Origin: Marinilabiliales bacterium
Lineage (GTDB): Bacteria > Bacteroidota > Bacteroidia > Bacteroidales > BM523
NCBI GenBank assembly: GCA_002869425.1
Contig: PKSZ01000201.1
Location: forward strand, 1-6,098
Direction of reading: 5' to 3'
Length of the DNA stretch: 6,098 nucleotides
Of this stretch, positions 1 to 6,098 are shown piece by piece (positions within the stretch are counted from its first letter, which is position 1; every line of letters begins with the position of its first letter). The position numbers and the translations under genes are program-made. The notes below the pieces were generated by a model. It saw only the letters and a list, made by a program, of their open reading frames with translations. It did not search any database and was not told the origin of the DNA.

Positions 1-102
1 AATAGACCCTTTATCCCTGATTTTCTGAACCCAACCAGATAAAGTTACATTTTCTGATTGATTATCAATATTCAATTCGCCGCATGTATGAGTTCTGTAC
101 AT
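1..102 (-). CDS. aspS: Aspartyl-tRNA synthetase, N-terminal fragment (cut by window edge)
   Basis: The minus strand reads 34 codons from an ATG at 102-100 to the window edge without a stop. The translation begins [12 protein letters not shown] and continues with [15 protein letters not shown]. This is the characteristic start of bacterial AspRS: a MYRTHxCGEL opening, then the first strands of the OB-fold anticodon-binding domain with the GWV...RD.G motif. The enzyme charges tRNA-Asp with aspartate in the cytoplasm. Only the start of the anticodon-binding domain is visible; the catalytic class II domain lies outside the window. It lies 98 bp downstream of the exported repeat protein on the same strand. 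A weak terminator-like hairpin and a possible -7 promoter element sit in that gap, so it may have its own transcript. The identification rests on a short but highly distinctive N-terminus. Confidence 0.9.
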   Translation of the reverse strand, partial: MYRTHTCGELNIDNQSENVTLSGWVQKIRDKGSI

Positions 103-126
103 AACAATTTAGTTTAAATTAAGTTA

Positions 127-134
127 CGAAAATA
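127..134 (-). promoter_or_regulatory. Possible Bacteroidota -7 element upstream of aspS
   Basis: The minus strand reads TATTTTCG, which matches the Bacteroidota -7 consensus TAnnTTTG at 7 of 8 positions. It would place transcription start about 20 nt before the aspS ATG. No convincing -33 TTG is seen at the usual distance, and the site overlaps the U-rich tail of the hairpin upstream, so support is weak. Confidence 0.25.
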
Positions 135-168
135 ATAAGAAAAAGCCAGTCGGTATAAAATTCCGGCT
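129..168 (-). terminator. Weak hairpin plus U-rich tract after the repeat-protein gene
   Basis: On the minus strand, about 33 nt after the stop codon of the 201-2261 gene, AGCCGG (168-163) can pair with CCGACT (153-148) with one C-A mismatch. Alternatively, AGCC can pair with GGCT (147-144) with a four-base bulge. A U-rich stretch follows (143-129 on the plus strand is A-rich). The position between two same-strand genes fits an intrinsic terminator, but the stem is short and imperfect. Confidence 0.35.
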
Positions 169-200
169 AATTTTACAAAACGAGTTTCATATTAAAGGAA

Positions 201-2261
201 CTACCAGCAAGACTGCCAAGTAAATCCATCGTACACCTTTAATTTATTACCACTTGTGGCATCGATGTACATATCACCTGCTTCAGGGCTAGATGGTGCC
301 GTTAATCTTGGCTCCAGCCTCATTACATCACGAATATGTAATTTTCTCTCAGGAGAACTTACTCCAATACCCACATTTCCTTGCAATGGACTGATGTAAA
401 CAGAGTTTAATTCTAACAAAGCAGGATCAGAATAAAAAACATATCCACCAATTGCCCTAACCATAAACTGATTGTCAGCACTATTATAAGTAGTACCAAT
501 ACTAGAAGCATCTCCAAAAATTATTGAGCCCAATTTATTATTTGTTGAAACAAAAGTTCCTATTGCCATTGATGAACCACCTGAAGCTTCAGAATGAAAT
601 CCTACAACAGCAGAATTCAAACCCGAAACAGTATTGTAAGTTCCTACAGCAATACTTGCCTGACCAGAAACATTATTATGCGCACCAACAGCCATGCTAG
701 TATTTCCACTGATTTCATTCATAGTACCCAATGCAAATCCAAAACTAGCGGATGAATAAATATCGTTATGAGATCCAATAGATGCACAATAAGCACCATC
801 TGAGACACAATCAAAACCCAATGATACAGAACCAATTGCTCCTGTTTGTGTTCCCACACCAATGGAAATAGAGCCCATTCCAGTAGTCTTAGCTCCCATA
901 CCTACTGCAAAACTATAATCTCCTTCTGCCACAGTATAATCATCAAGCAATCCGCCCAAAGCAGGAATTCGCTCTGTACCAAAAGCTATCGCTCCTTGTC
1001 CGGTTGCAGTTGATCTGTAACCGAATGCATAAGAACCTTCGCCAATGGCCATTGATGAATCACCCAATGCATAGGAATTCAATGCCCTTGCTTCACTTTT
1101 ATAGCCCAATGAAGTAGCATAATCTTCAGCAGATCTACATTGGTACCCCAGTGCCTGCGACCAGTCGCCTATCGCTTTTGACTCATGCCCAGTCGCAAAT
1201 GAATTTAAACCTACACTATCAACAGATTCAATCAATACTCTTCCTGTTAGAAATGCTTCCTTCTGAGGATACCATAACATTCGTGGTTTACTTGGCCGAA
1301 TTTCCTCAGTTGAATCCGTATATTCAATATTAAAATAATAATCGGTAGGAACTTTTGCCGGGCTAAAACCACCAACGGCAAACCCTCCTCTGTTTCCTGT
1401 TGCTTTAGCACCCCCATCTTCCTTAATATAAACACGGACACTATCTTCATTTACCATCAAGAACTCCTGATCCATACCTTTTGCCGGACTAAAACCACCA
1501 ACAGCAAAACCACCCTTATTTCCGGCCGCTTTTGCCTGATTTTCTGGAATATAAACCCTTACACCTTCCTGGTAAACAGCAAAAACAGTGTCTCCACTTG
1601 AGTTTAGTACACTAAAAATCACATCATCAGCAGAAGTAGCTGTATCGCTCATTACCATTAATCGGCCGTTAGATGTAATATTTCCAATACCAACCTTTCC
1701 AGTATTGTAATACAAATCCTCTCCTGATTTTTCCCAATAACTCGTATCGCTAAGATTTTCTAAAAAAACAGGGTCAGTACCTGACATATACAAAGTATCA
1801 CCACTTAACTGCATATCCTGAATCTCATTTTGCGGATCAGCATCTGCATCATCTGTATTTTCAGCAGTTTTCGCATGCAATGCATAAGGTACAGATAACA
1901 ATTGACTAACGCCCATCAGTTGATAATCTGTTCCTCCGGTAATATCGACTTCAACCTTCAGAAAATGATCTGCTGTACCCCAATCAATAACAGAAAAATA
2001 TCCATTTATAGGATTTCCCATTCCAATATTCAATGCAATTAAACCAAAAGCATTACTTGTAACCTGATGTTCCTCAGTGTATAGTTCAGTACCATTTATT
2101 GAGTCACTCATTATACCAATACGAATTGAAACTGCCTGATTGGCTACAATATCTCCATTAGCATCTCTAGCAACCGCCTGATATTTAAAAGCTTCCGGAG
2201 CTTGTGAAAAAACAGAAAAAGAATACAAAACAAATGCGAGAAAAAGAATACTTTTGTTCAT
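201..2261 (-). CDS. Exported protein with YadA-like (Hep_Hag) head repeats, no membrane anchor
   Basis: This is a 686-residue protein; its cell-surface role is inferred. A longer frame opens at 2300, but the start at 2261 is chosen because it places a clean signal peptide (MNKSILFLAFVLYSFSVFSQ) at the N-terminus. Residues 25-133 (FKYQAVARD to QLLSVPYALHAK) form a domain I recognise as common in Bacteroidota exported proteins. A GKVGIG segment follows near 188-193. Two copies of AKA(A/T)GN(K/R)GGFAVGGFSPAK lie at 243-261 and 285-303. Residues 353 to about 580 hold roughly 16 repeats of about 14 residues of the type SxAxGxxxxxxGxx, as in the left-handed beta-roll head of trimeric autotransporter adhesins. 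The C-terminus (628-686) has GNVGIGVSSPERKLHI and ends TWQSCW. There is no YadA beta-barrel anchor, no recognisable type IX sorting domain and no lipobox, so how it is retained is unclear. Adhesion is plausible but unproven. It is divergent from tadA and upstream of aspS. Confidence 0.85.
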   Translation of the reverse strand: MNKSILFLAFVLYSFSVFSQAPEAFKYQAVARDANGDIVANQAVSIRIGIMSDSINGTELYTEEHQVTSNAFGLIALNIGMGNPINGYFSVIDWGTADHFLKVEVDITGGTDYQLMGVSQLLSVPYALHAKTAENTDDADADPQNEIQDMQLSGDTLYMSGTDPVFLENLSDTSYWEKSGEDLYYNTGKVGIGNITSNGRLMVMSDTATSADDVIFSVLNSSGDTVFAVYQEGVRVYIPENQAKAAGNKGGFAVGGFSPAKGMDQEFLMVNEDSVRVYIKEDGGAKATGNRGGFAVGGFSPAKVPTDYYFNIEYTDSTEEIRPSKPRMLWYPQKEAFLTGRVLIESVDSVGLNSFATGHESKAIGDWSQALGYQCRSAEDYATSLGYKSEARALNSYALGDSSMAIGEGSYAFGYRSTATGQGAIAFGTERIPALGGLLDDYTVAEGDYSFAVGMGAKTTGMGSISIGVGTQTGAIGSVSLGFDCVSDGAYCASIGSHNDIYSSASFGFALGTMNEISGNTSMAVGAHNNVSGQASIAVGTYNTVSGLNSAVVGFHSEASGGSSMAIGTFVSTNNKLGSIIFGDASSIGTTYNSADNQFMVRAIGGYVFYSDPALLELNSVYISPLQGNVGIGVSSPERKLHIRDVMRLEPRLTAPSSPEAGDMYIDATSGNKLKVYDGFTWQSCW
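1353..1409 (-). repeat. GGFAVGGFSPAK repeat, second copy (protein residues 285-303)
   Basis: This is the second copy, in protein order, of a 19-residue block within the exported repeat protein. It is 17 of 19 residues identical to the copy 126 bp away, with substitutions A to T and K to R only. The spacing is exactly 42 codons, so the repeat is in frame. DNA identity is visibly high in the half encoding GGFSPAK and lower at the other end, which fits an older duplication under selection rather than a recent copy. Confidence 0.85.
1479..1535 (-). repeat. GGFAVGGFSPAK repeat, first copy (protein residues 243-261)
   Basis: This is the first copy in protein order of the 19-residue block. Each copy lies in a 42-residue unit that also contains a VRVYI strand (residues 234-238 and the matching DSVRVYI 42 residues later). 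The unit is therefore a duplicated small domain rather than just a short motif. I have seen GGFAVGG-type blocks in other Bacteroidota exported proteins that carry head repeats; no function is known to me. Confidence 0.85.
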
Positions 2262-2345
2262 AACATCATGATTTTCCACGAAGTTATGAAAAATAAGCAT
2301 TTAGAAAAATTTTAAATATTCAATATACGAGTAAATAGCTAAGTT

Positions 2346-2792
2346 ATGGAATCTCCATTTTCTGATGAATATTTTATGAAACAGGCACTAAAAGAAGCAG
2401 AAACAGCTAAGAGCAAAGATGAAGTTCCTGTTGGTGCTATTGTAGTATGTAAAAGCAGAATCATTGCAAGAAGTCATAACCTAACAGAAACCCTGAATGA
2501 TGTAACAGCTCATGCTGAAATGCAGGCTTTTACTTCAGCAGCAAACTATCTGGGCGGCAAATATCTTGATGGCTGTACTCTTTATGTCACGCTTGAGCCC
2601 TGTTTGATGTGTGCAGGCGCAGCGTATTGGACTCAACTGGATAGAATTGTTTTTGGAGCCTACGATGAAAAAAGAGGCTATTCTTCTAAAAACACTCAAA
2701 TTTTACATCCAAAAACTACTGTTTCCGGAGGAATTCTGGAACATGAATGCGCTACAATTCTGAAAGATTTTTTTCAAAAGAAAAGAAAATAA
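2346..2792 (+). CDS. tadA: tRNA-specific adenosine-34 deaminase TadA
   Basis: This 148-residue protein has the usual TadA length. The enzyme converts adenosine to inosine at the wobble position of tRNA-Arg(ACG), allowing one tRNA to read several CGN codons. The zinc-dependent cytidine deaminase-like fold is complete. EVPVGAI is at 26-32 and the conserved N45 of the substrate pocket is in SHNLTE. HAE lies at 56-58 with zinc ligand H56 and proton-shuttling E58, and PCLMC at 85-89 supplies zinc ligands C86 and C89. The stretch LDRIVFGAYDEKRG then follows, which separates TadA from guanine or cytosine deaminases. The ATG at 2346 gives the expected N-terminus and no better start is seen. It is divergent from the exported repeat protein (84 bp gap) and convergent with the transporter, its TAA touching the neighbour's stop with no spacer. 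It is probably a single-gene transcript. No clear -7 element was found for it. Confidence 0.95.
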   Translation: MESPFSDEYFMKQALKEAETAKSKDEVPVGAIVVCKSRIIARSHNLTETLNDVTAHAEMQAFTSAANYLGGKYLDGCTLYVTLEPCLMCAGAAYWTQLDRIVFGAYDEKRGYSSKNTQILHPKTTVSGGILEHECATILKDFFQKKRK

Positions 2793-3713
2793 TTACGTGG
2801 AGGAAGTAAAGGCTACCTTTTTTATACCCTTCCATGACCAAAAACTGGCAAGTCCGAGCCCAGACAAAATATGCCATATTCCCCACCAGGCAGCAATTAG
2901 TGCCATTCCTCCAAGGCCGTGAAAGAAATTAAAAATTAAAACAAGTGCAAGGCCTGAGTTCTGCATTCCTGTTTCAATAGAAATAGCCCTCCTATCTGGT
3001 TGCGGCAACCTGAACAAGCTGGCAAAACCGTATCCAGTGAGTAACCCACTTGCATTGTGTAACAAAACCAAAACAACAATTAAGTGAATGTAATTGATAA
3101 AAACATCAAGATTATTTACAAAAGCGATAATAACAAATCCTGCAAAAATAATTAGAGAAATAACCTTTACCGGCTTCACAATTTTCTTTGTAAACTTTGG
3201 GAATTTATGAGTGATGAACATACCCAGAATGATAGGAACACCAAGCAACAGCAATACAATCTTAAACATTGCCATCGGATCGATACTTATTTTCTGCATT
3301 AAATCAGCAGTAGCCGGATTCAAGCTGCCCCAAAAAGCAAAGTTTAGTGGTGTTAGAAAAATAGCAAATACGGTTGAGAATGCTGTTAGACTCACAGATA
3401 ATTCTGCATTGCCTTTGGCCAGCAAAGACATAAAATTAGAAATATTTCCTCCAGGACAAGCAGCAACCAATATCATACCCAGTGCAATGGATGGTTCCGG
3501 GTTGACCAGATAAACCAACAAAAAAGTAATGGCAGGTAATAAAATAAACTGTGAAACAATACCTATCAAAGGAGCTTTGGGTGTTTTAAACAGTTTAATA
3601 AAATTTTCAAACTTCAACTCCAAAGCTACACCAAACATAATAAATCCAAGCAATACATTAAGCAGCCACAAACTCTCTTTGCTAAATACTACTTCTATTT
3701 CATCAATGTTCAT
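2793..3713 (-). CDS. Bile acid:sodium symporter (BASS/SBF) family transporter
   Basis: This is a 306-residue integral inner-membrane protein, close to the usual length of bacterial BASS members such as ASBT homologues. It has about nine or ten hydrophobic segments. The family hallmarks are present: ACPGGNISNFMSLLAKG at 85-101 and FST at 112-114 in the first crossover region, and ETGMQNSG at 247-254 in the second. In ASBT structures the equivalent Ser/Asn, Thr/Ser and Glu/Gln residues (here around N90, N93, S113, T114, E247, Q251) bind the two sodium ions. Sodium-coupled uptake of an organic anion is therefore likely; the substrate cannot be read from sequence and bile acid should not be assumed. 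A frame opening at 3773 exists, but the start at 3713 is preferred because a strong -7 element (3735-3742) lies inside the longer version. It is tail-to-tail with tadA and divergent from the DUF3857 genes. Confidence 0.9.
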   Translation of the reverse strand: MNIDEIEVVFSKESLWLLNVLLGFIMFGVALELKFENFIKLFKTPKAPLIGIVSQFILLPAITFLLVYLVNPEPSIALGMILVAACPGGNISNFMSLLAKGNAELSVSLTAFSTVFAIFLTPLNFAFWGSLNPATADLMQKISIDPMAMFKIVLLLLGVPIILGMFITHKFPKFTKKIVKPVKVISLIIFAGFVIIAFVNNLDVFINYIHLIVVLVLLHNASGLLTGYGFASLFRLPQPDRRAISIETGMQNSGLALVLIFNFFHGLGGMALIAAWWGIWHILSGLGLASFWSWKGIKKVAFTSST

Positions 3714-3734
3714 AACAATATGCTTTTCAAAATA

Positions 3735-3742
3735 CAAAGATA
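3735..3742 (-). promoter_or_regulatory. Bacteroidota -7 element for the BASS transporter
   Basis: The minus strand reads TATCTTTG, an exact match to the Bacteroidota -7 consensus TAnnTTTG. It lies 21 nt before the ATG at 3713, leaving a short leader. No TTG is at the standard -33 distance; the nearest upstream TTG is about 28 nt away. The element supports the 3713 start over the upstream ATG at 3773. Confidence 0.5.
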
Positions 3743-3779
3743 AAAATTCCTGAGATATGTGCTTTTTTAACAATTTTCC

Positions 3780-3787
3780 TAACTTTA
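3780..3787 (+). promoter_or_regulatory. Possible -7 element upstream of the DUF3857 gene pair
   Basis: The plus strand reads TAACTTTA, 7 of 8 matches to TAnnTTTG, about 50 nt before the ATG at 3837. If real, transcription would begin at or after an upstream in-frame ATG at 3789, leaving 3837 as the sensible start. No convincing -33 element accompanies it, so this is tentative. Confidence 0.25.
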
Positions 3788-3836
3788 GATGATCAAATTA
3801 ATTAATTGCAAAAACACATTTATAAATTGGTATAAA

Positions 3837-5489
3837 ATGAAAAGATTTCTGATCCTTTTGCTCGTCACCCTTCCTATTTTATCCTTTTCCGGACCAATAG
3901 GGCAGCTCATAAAAAAAGCCGGCACATCGACTCAATTTCCGGGCCATCCATCGCTTGTGGTCTTTGACAGTACCATGGTTGATGTACAGGAAAGTGGCTT
4001 AAGTTATATTACAAAGCATTTGGCTTACAAAGTATTAACCAATGAAGGTGCAAACAAACTAGCCACAATAACATTTGATTATGATCCACTTACCGCTTTT
4101 GTAGAGATAAAGGAAGTTATCATTCACAGGACAAATGGCGACGTTAAAAGCATCAGCGCAGACGACATTTATGACTACCCGGCTCCGGCACGAATGATTT
4201 ACTGGGGTGCACGCCAAAAAATGATAGATATTGGGCGACTGGAAGTTGGTGATGGAATTGAGATCAAGATCTTCAGAAAAGGTTTCACTTATGCTTTGCT
4301 GTACAACAGCGACGAAGATAGATACACGCCACCAATGAAAGGACATTTTTATGATATCGTCAATTTTTTTGGATATGAACCCATTCTGGAAAAAACTTAT
4401 GAAGTTTCGGTACCAAACAGTAAAAAAATACAATATCAGTTTTATAATGGTGAAGCTGAAATAAATGAAACCAAGGACGAAACACATCAGCATTTTTCTT
4501 TTAAAATGAAAAATATAATGCCATTACCACACGAACAATATCGTGTTGCAAACTCAGACATCGGCCCAAAACTACTCATCTCAACCAGTCCTGACTGGGA
4601 AGCAAAATCAAGCTGGTTTTATGGTGTGAATGAAGATTTTGGGAGTTTTGAATCGACGCCCGAAATTCAGGAAAAGGTTAATGAAATTCTTGAAAAAGCA
4701 AAAAACGAGAACGACAGTATAAGCCTGCTTACGCATTGGGTTGCTGATGAAATCAGGTACAGTGGAATTTCAATGGGAGAAGGAGAAGGATTTACTCTAC
4801 ATAAAGGCGAAATGACTTTTACTGATCGCTGCGGAGTTTGTAAAGACAAAGCAGGCATGTTGATAACAATGCTTAGAGCTGCAGGCTTTGAATCTTATCC
4901 AGCAATGACAATGGCTGGTTCTAGAATTGACGACATACCTGCCGACCAATTTAACCATTGTGTTACGGTTGTCAAGAAATCTGACGGTCAATACCATCTG
5001 CTTGATCCTACCTGGGTCCCATTTGTTCGCGAACTGTGGTCGAGTGCAGAACAACAACAAAACTACTTAATGGGCATCCCGGAAGGGGCAGATTTGATGA
5101 TTACACCCGTTTCAGAACCTGAAAAGCATTATTTTAAAATAGATGCCAGTTCTACCATAAACAAAAACGGTGATCTCAATTGTAAAATTGTTTTAACAGC
5201 TGAAGGACAATCAGATGCCAGTATCCGAAGAACTTTCACAAGTTCTCACAAAAGATACTGGAATTCATACATGGAAGAAGAACTCACTTCTCTTTCACCA
5301 GACATCCATTTCGATTCTATCATCTTTGATGACCCATATGATTACAGTAATCCTATTTCCATATCATTTTATTTCAACATACCTGAATATGCCGTGGTAA
5401 CAGAAAAGGAAATTATATTCAAACCTGTTGCCAGCCGAAACTTATTCAAACACTACAACAGACACCTGTACTTTAATACAAAACTATAA
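3837..5489 (+). CDS. DUF3857 and transglutaminase-like exported protein, truncated by an in-frame TAA
   Basis: The open frame encodes 550 residues. Start 3837 is preferred over 3789 because it puts a signal peptide (MKRFLILLLVTLPILSFSG) at the N-terminus, so the protein is predicted to be exported to the periplasm. Roughly residues 45-230 resemble DUF3857. Residues about 280-392 are a transglutaminase-like (papain-fold) core with the catalytic triad apparently intact: C335 in CGVCKDKAG, H374 in FNHCVTV and D390 in LLDPTW. A beta-rich C-terminal region follows. The family commonly has this architecture at about 640 residues. Biochemical function is not established; amidase, protease or transglutaminase activity on envelope protein or peptide is possible. 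The frame stops at TAA 5487-5489 after YFNTKL, inside the C-terminal domain, and the missing end is encoded directly downstream in the same frame. It probably shares a transcript with the lipoprotein gene at 5793. Confidence 0.88.
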   Translation: MKRFLILLLVTLPILSFSGPIGQLIKKAGTSTQFPGHPSLVVFDSTMVDVQESGLSYITKHLAYKVLTNEGANKLATITFDYDPLTAFVEIKEVIIHRTNGDVKSISADDIYDYPAPARMIYWGARQKMIDIGRLEVGDGIEIKIFRKGFTYALLYNSDEDRYTPPMKGHFYDIVNFFGYEPILEKTYEVSVPNSKKIQYQFYNGEAEINETKDETHQHFSFKMKNIMPLPHEQYRVANSDIGPKLLISTSPDWEAKSSWFYGVNEDFGSFESTPEIQEKVNEILEKAKNENDSISLLTHWVADEIRYSGISMGEGEGFTLHKGEMTFTDRCGVCKDKAGMLITMLRAAGFESYPAMTMAGSRIDDIPADQFNHCVTVVKKSDGQYHLLDPTWVPFVRELWSSAEQQQNYLMGIPEGADLMITPVSEPEKHYFKIDASSTINKNGDLNCKIVLTAEGQSDASIRRTFTSSHKRYWNSYMEEELTSLSPDIHFDSIIFDDPYDYSNPISISFYFNIPEYAVVTEKEIIFKPVASRNLFKHYNRHLYFNTKL

Positions 5490-5780
5490 AAAAGAGAATA
5501 TGCCTTTCGTGATCGTTGCAGCCGAGAAGTCGAAATACACGAGACCTGCAAACTCCCAGGAAGTTATGAAGCTGTAAGTATTCCTGAAAACAGCAAAGGA
5601 GAAGGTTCAGGTGCTAATTTCAATGGATCTGTTGCACTTAATGGAGATTCATATACATTTGATTTCAATGCTTCTTTCAAAAAACGAATATATGAGCCTG
5701 AAGACTGGGAGTCTTTTCGAGCAGCGGTAGAAGCACAGAACAAGTATGCTGAAGAATATCTAATTTTAAAGAAAAAGTAG
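5490..5780 (+). pseudogene. Detached C-terminal segment of the DUF3857 protein, beyond the in-frame stop
   Basis: Immediately after the TAA at 5487-5489, the same frame stays open for 96 codons to a TAG at 5778-5780. It begins KREYAFRDRCSREVEI, continues with KLPGSYEAVSIPE and ends with EPEDWESFRAAVEAQNKYAEE. The KR.Y.F.DRCSR segment, the LP.GY-like segment and the DW.SFR.AVEAQN.. segment match my recollection of the C-terminal end of full-length DUF3857/transglutaminase proteins. Adding it gives 647 codons, close to the family's usual length. It contains no in-frame ATG, GTG or TTG, so independent translation from a normal start is unlikely. It is best read as the 3' end of the preceding gene, separated by a nonsense codon, readthrough stop or sequence error. 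Confidence 0.85.
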
Positions 5781-5792
5781 TCATAATCATCA

Positions 5793-6098
5793 ATGCAATA
5801 CAAAATGATACGAATTAATAATATTTCAGGTAAGAAAAACAATTCAATTTATATAGCAGCATTATTCTCATTGGCACTGTTAGTTGCATCCTGTAACACA
5901 AACAATCAAAACGGGAATAACAACAAAACCTACCCGGATGCAGACGCTGTTTTTCATAAGATAAAAAAGGAATATGTTCTCAATGATGATGGAATCCAAA
6001 CCATTTCACATTACCAAAAACTTGAGTATAAAACGCACTATGCTTTTCACCGATTGTATGGCGAAACTTTCATTAAATACAATCCTGAATTCTGGAAG
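5793..6098 (+). CDS. DUF3857-type lipoprotein, N-terminal part (cut by window edge)
   Basis: The plus strand is open for 102 codons from ATG 5793 to the window end; an alternative in-frame ATG at 5805 is equally plausible. A short basic region and a hydrophobic stretch (IYIAALFSLALLVASC) lead to a lipobox VASC, with the lipidated cysteine at residue 34 (30 from the second ATG), so the product is a predicted lipoprotein. An Asn-rich linker follows, then YPDADAVFHKIKKEYVLNDDG and FHRLYGETFIKYNPEF. These resemble the start of the DUF3857 domain in a second type of DUF3857/transglutaminase protein. The first ATG is 12 nt after the TAG at 5780, so it is almost certainly cotranscribed with the gene before it. 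Any transglutaminase core would lie beyond the window, so its presence is inference. Confidence 0.8.
   Translation, partial: MQYKMIRINNISGKKNNSIYIAALFSLALLVASCNTNNQNGNNNKTYPDADAVFHKIKKEYVLNDDGIQTISHYQKLEYKTHYAFHRLYGETFIKYNPEFWK

Noticed and set aside
560..1210. Regularly spaced short similarities that could suggest a CRISPR or satellite array
   Set aside because: The periodicity of about 42 bp is in frame and reflects degenerate 14-residue protein repeats; there are no identical direct repeats with unique spacers.
1151..1450. Short open frames on both strands within the repeat-protein gene (1151-1333 plus; 1247-1450 minus in another frame)
   Set aside because: They overlap a well-supported coding region, have no recognisable domains, and are by-products of its repetitive composition.
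3211..3753. Two plus-strand open frames opposite the BASS transporter gene
   Set aside because: They are antisense to a clear membrane transporter with family motifs; the translated sequences show no family features.
4059..5060. Minus-strand open frames opposite the DUF3857 gene
   Set aside because: They are shadows of the opposing coding strand, with no domain or start signal.
5487..5489. Alternative genetic code in which TAA is a sense codon
   Set aside because: Both tadA and the transporter end at TAA at their expected lengths, so TAA functions as a stop in this genome.
5505..5542. Possible stem-loop just after the TAA that might stimulate readthrough
   Set aside because: Only about five base pairs (TTTCG/CGAAA or TCGTG/CACGA, mutually exclusive) with long loops; not distinguishable from chance.
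5490..5780. The tail as a separate small gene
   Set aside because: There is no in-frame ATG, GTG or TTG in the tail, and its sequence matches the C-terminus expected for the preceding protein.
5564..5842. Minus-strand open frame of 92 codons spanning the detached tail and the next gene's start
   Set aside because: The plus strand here encodes DUF3857-like sequence on both sides of 5780; the minus-strand product is not recognisable.

Overview
The window looks like chromosomal DNA from a member of the Bacteroidota (Bacteroidales/Marinilabiliales-like). It is AT-rich and compact, has little Shine-Dalgarno signal, and carries several family signatures typical of that phylum: an exported protein with the FKYQAVARD-type N-terminal domain, YadA-like head repeats and a VGIG..SP..KLHI C-terminal segment, two DUF3857/transglutaminase-like proteins in tandem, and promoter-like TAnnTTTG elements. 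This assignment is inferred from protein style, not from a database search.

Layout: (1) positions 1-102, minus strand, the first 34 codons of aspS (aspartyl-tRNA synthetase), cut by the window edge. (2) 201-2261, minus strand, a 686-residue exported repeat protein with about 16 YadA-like head repeats but no YadA membrane anchor. (3) 2346-2792, plus strand, tadA, the tRNA adenosine-34 deaminase. (4) 2793-3713, minus strand, a bile acid:sodium symporter (BASS/SBF) family transporter, whose stop codon directly abuts that of tadA. (5) 3837-5489, plus strand, a DUF3857 plus transglutaminase-like exported protein ending at a TAA. The same frame then continues for 96 more family-like codons to a TAG at 5778-5780. 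(6) 5793 to the window end, plus strand, the N-terminal part of a second DUF3857-type protein, this one a lipoprotein.

The most notable observation is the in-frame TAA at 5487-5489. The reading frame is unchanged on both sides, and the downstream part looks like the missing C-terminus of the same protein. That part contains no in-frame ATG, GTG or TTG, so it cannot easily be a separate gene. The gene is therefore a nonsense-interrupted allele, a case of stop readthrough, or a base error in the sequence.

Functionally, aspS and tadA are housekeeping translation genes. The other genes encode envelope functions: a surface or exported repeat protein, an inner-membrane transporter, and two exported transglutaminase-like proteins that probably share a transcript. 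No mobile element, CRISPR array, tRNA or rRNA was seen. All intergenic gaps are under 130 bp.
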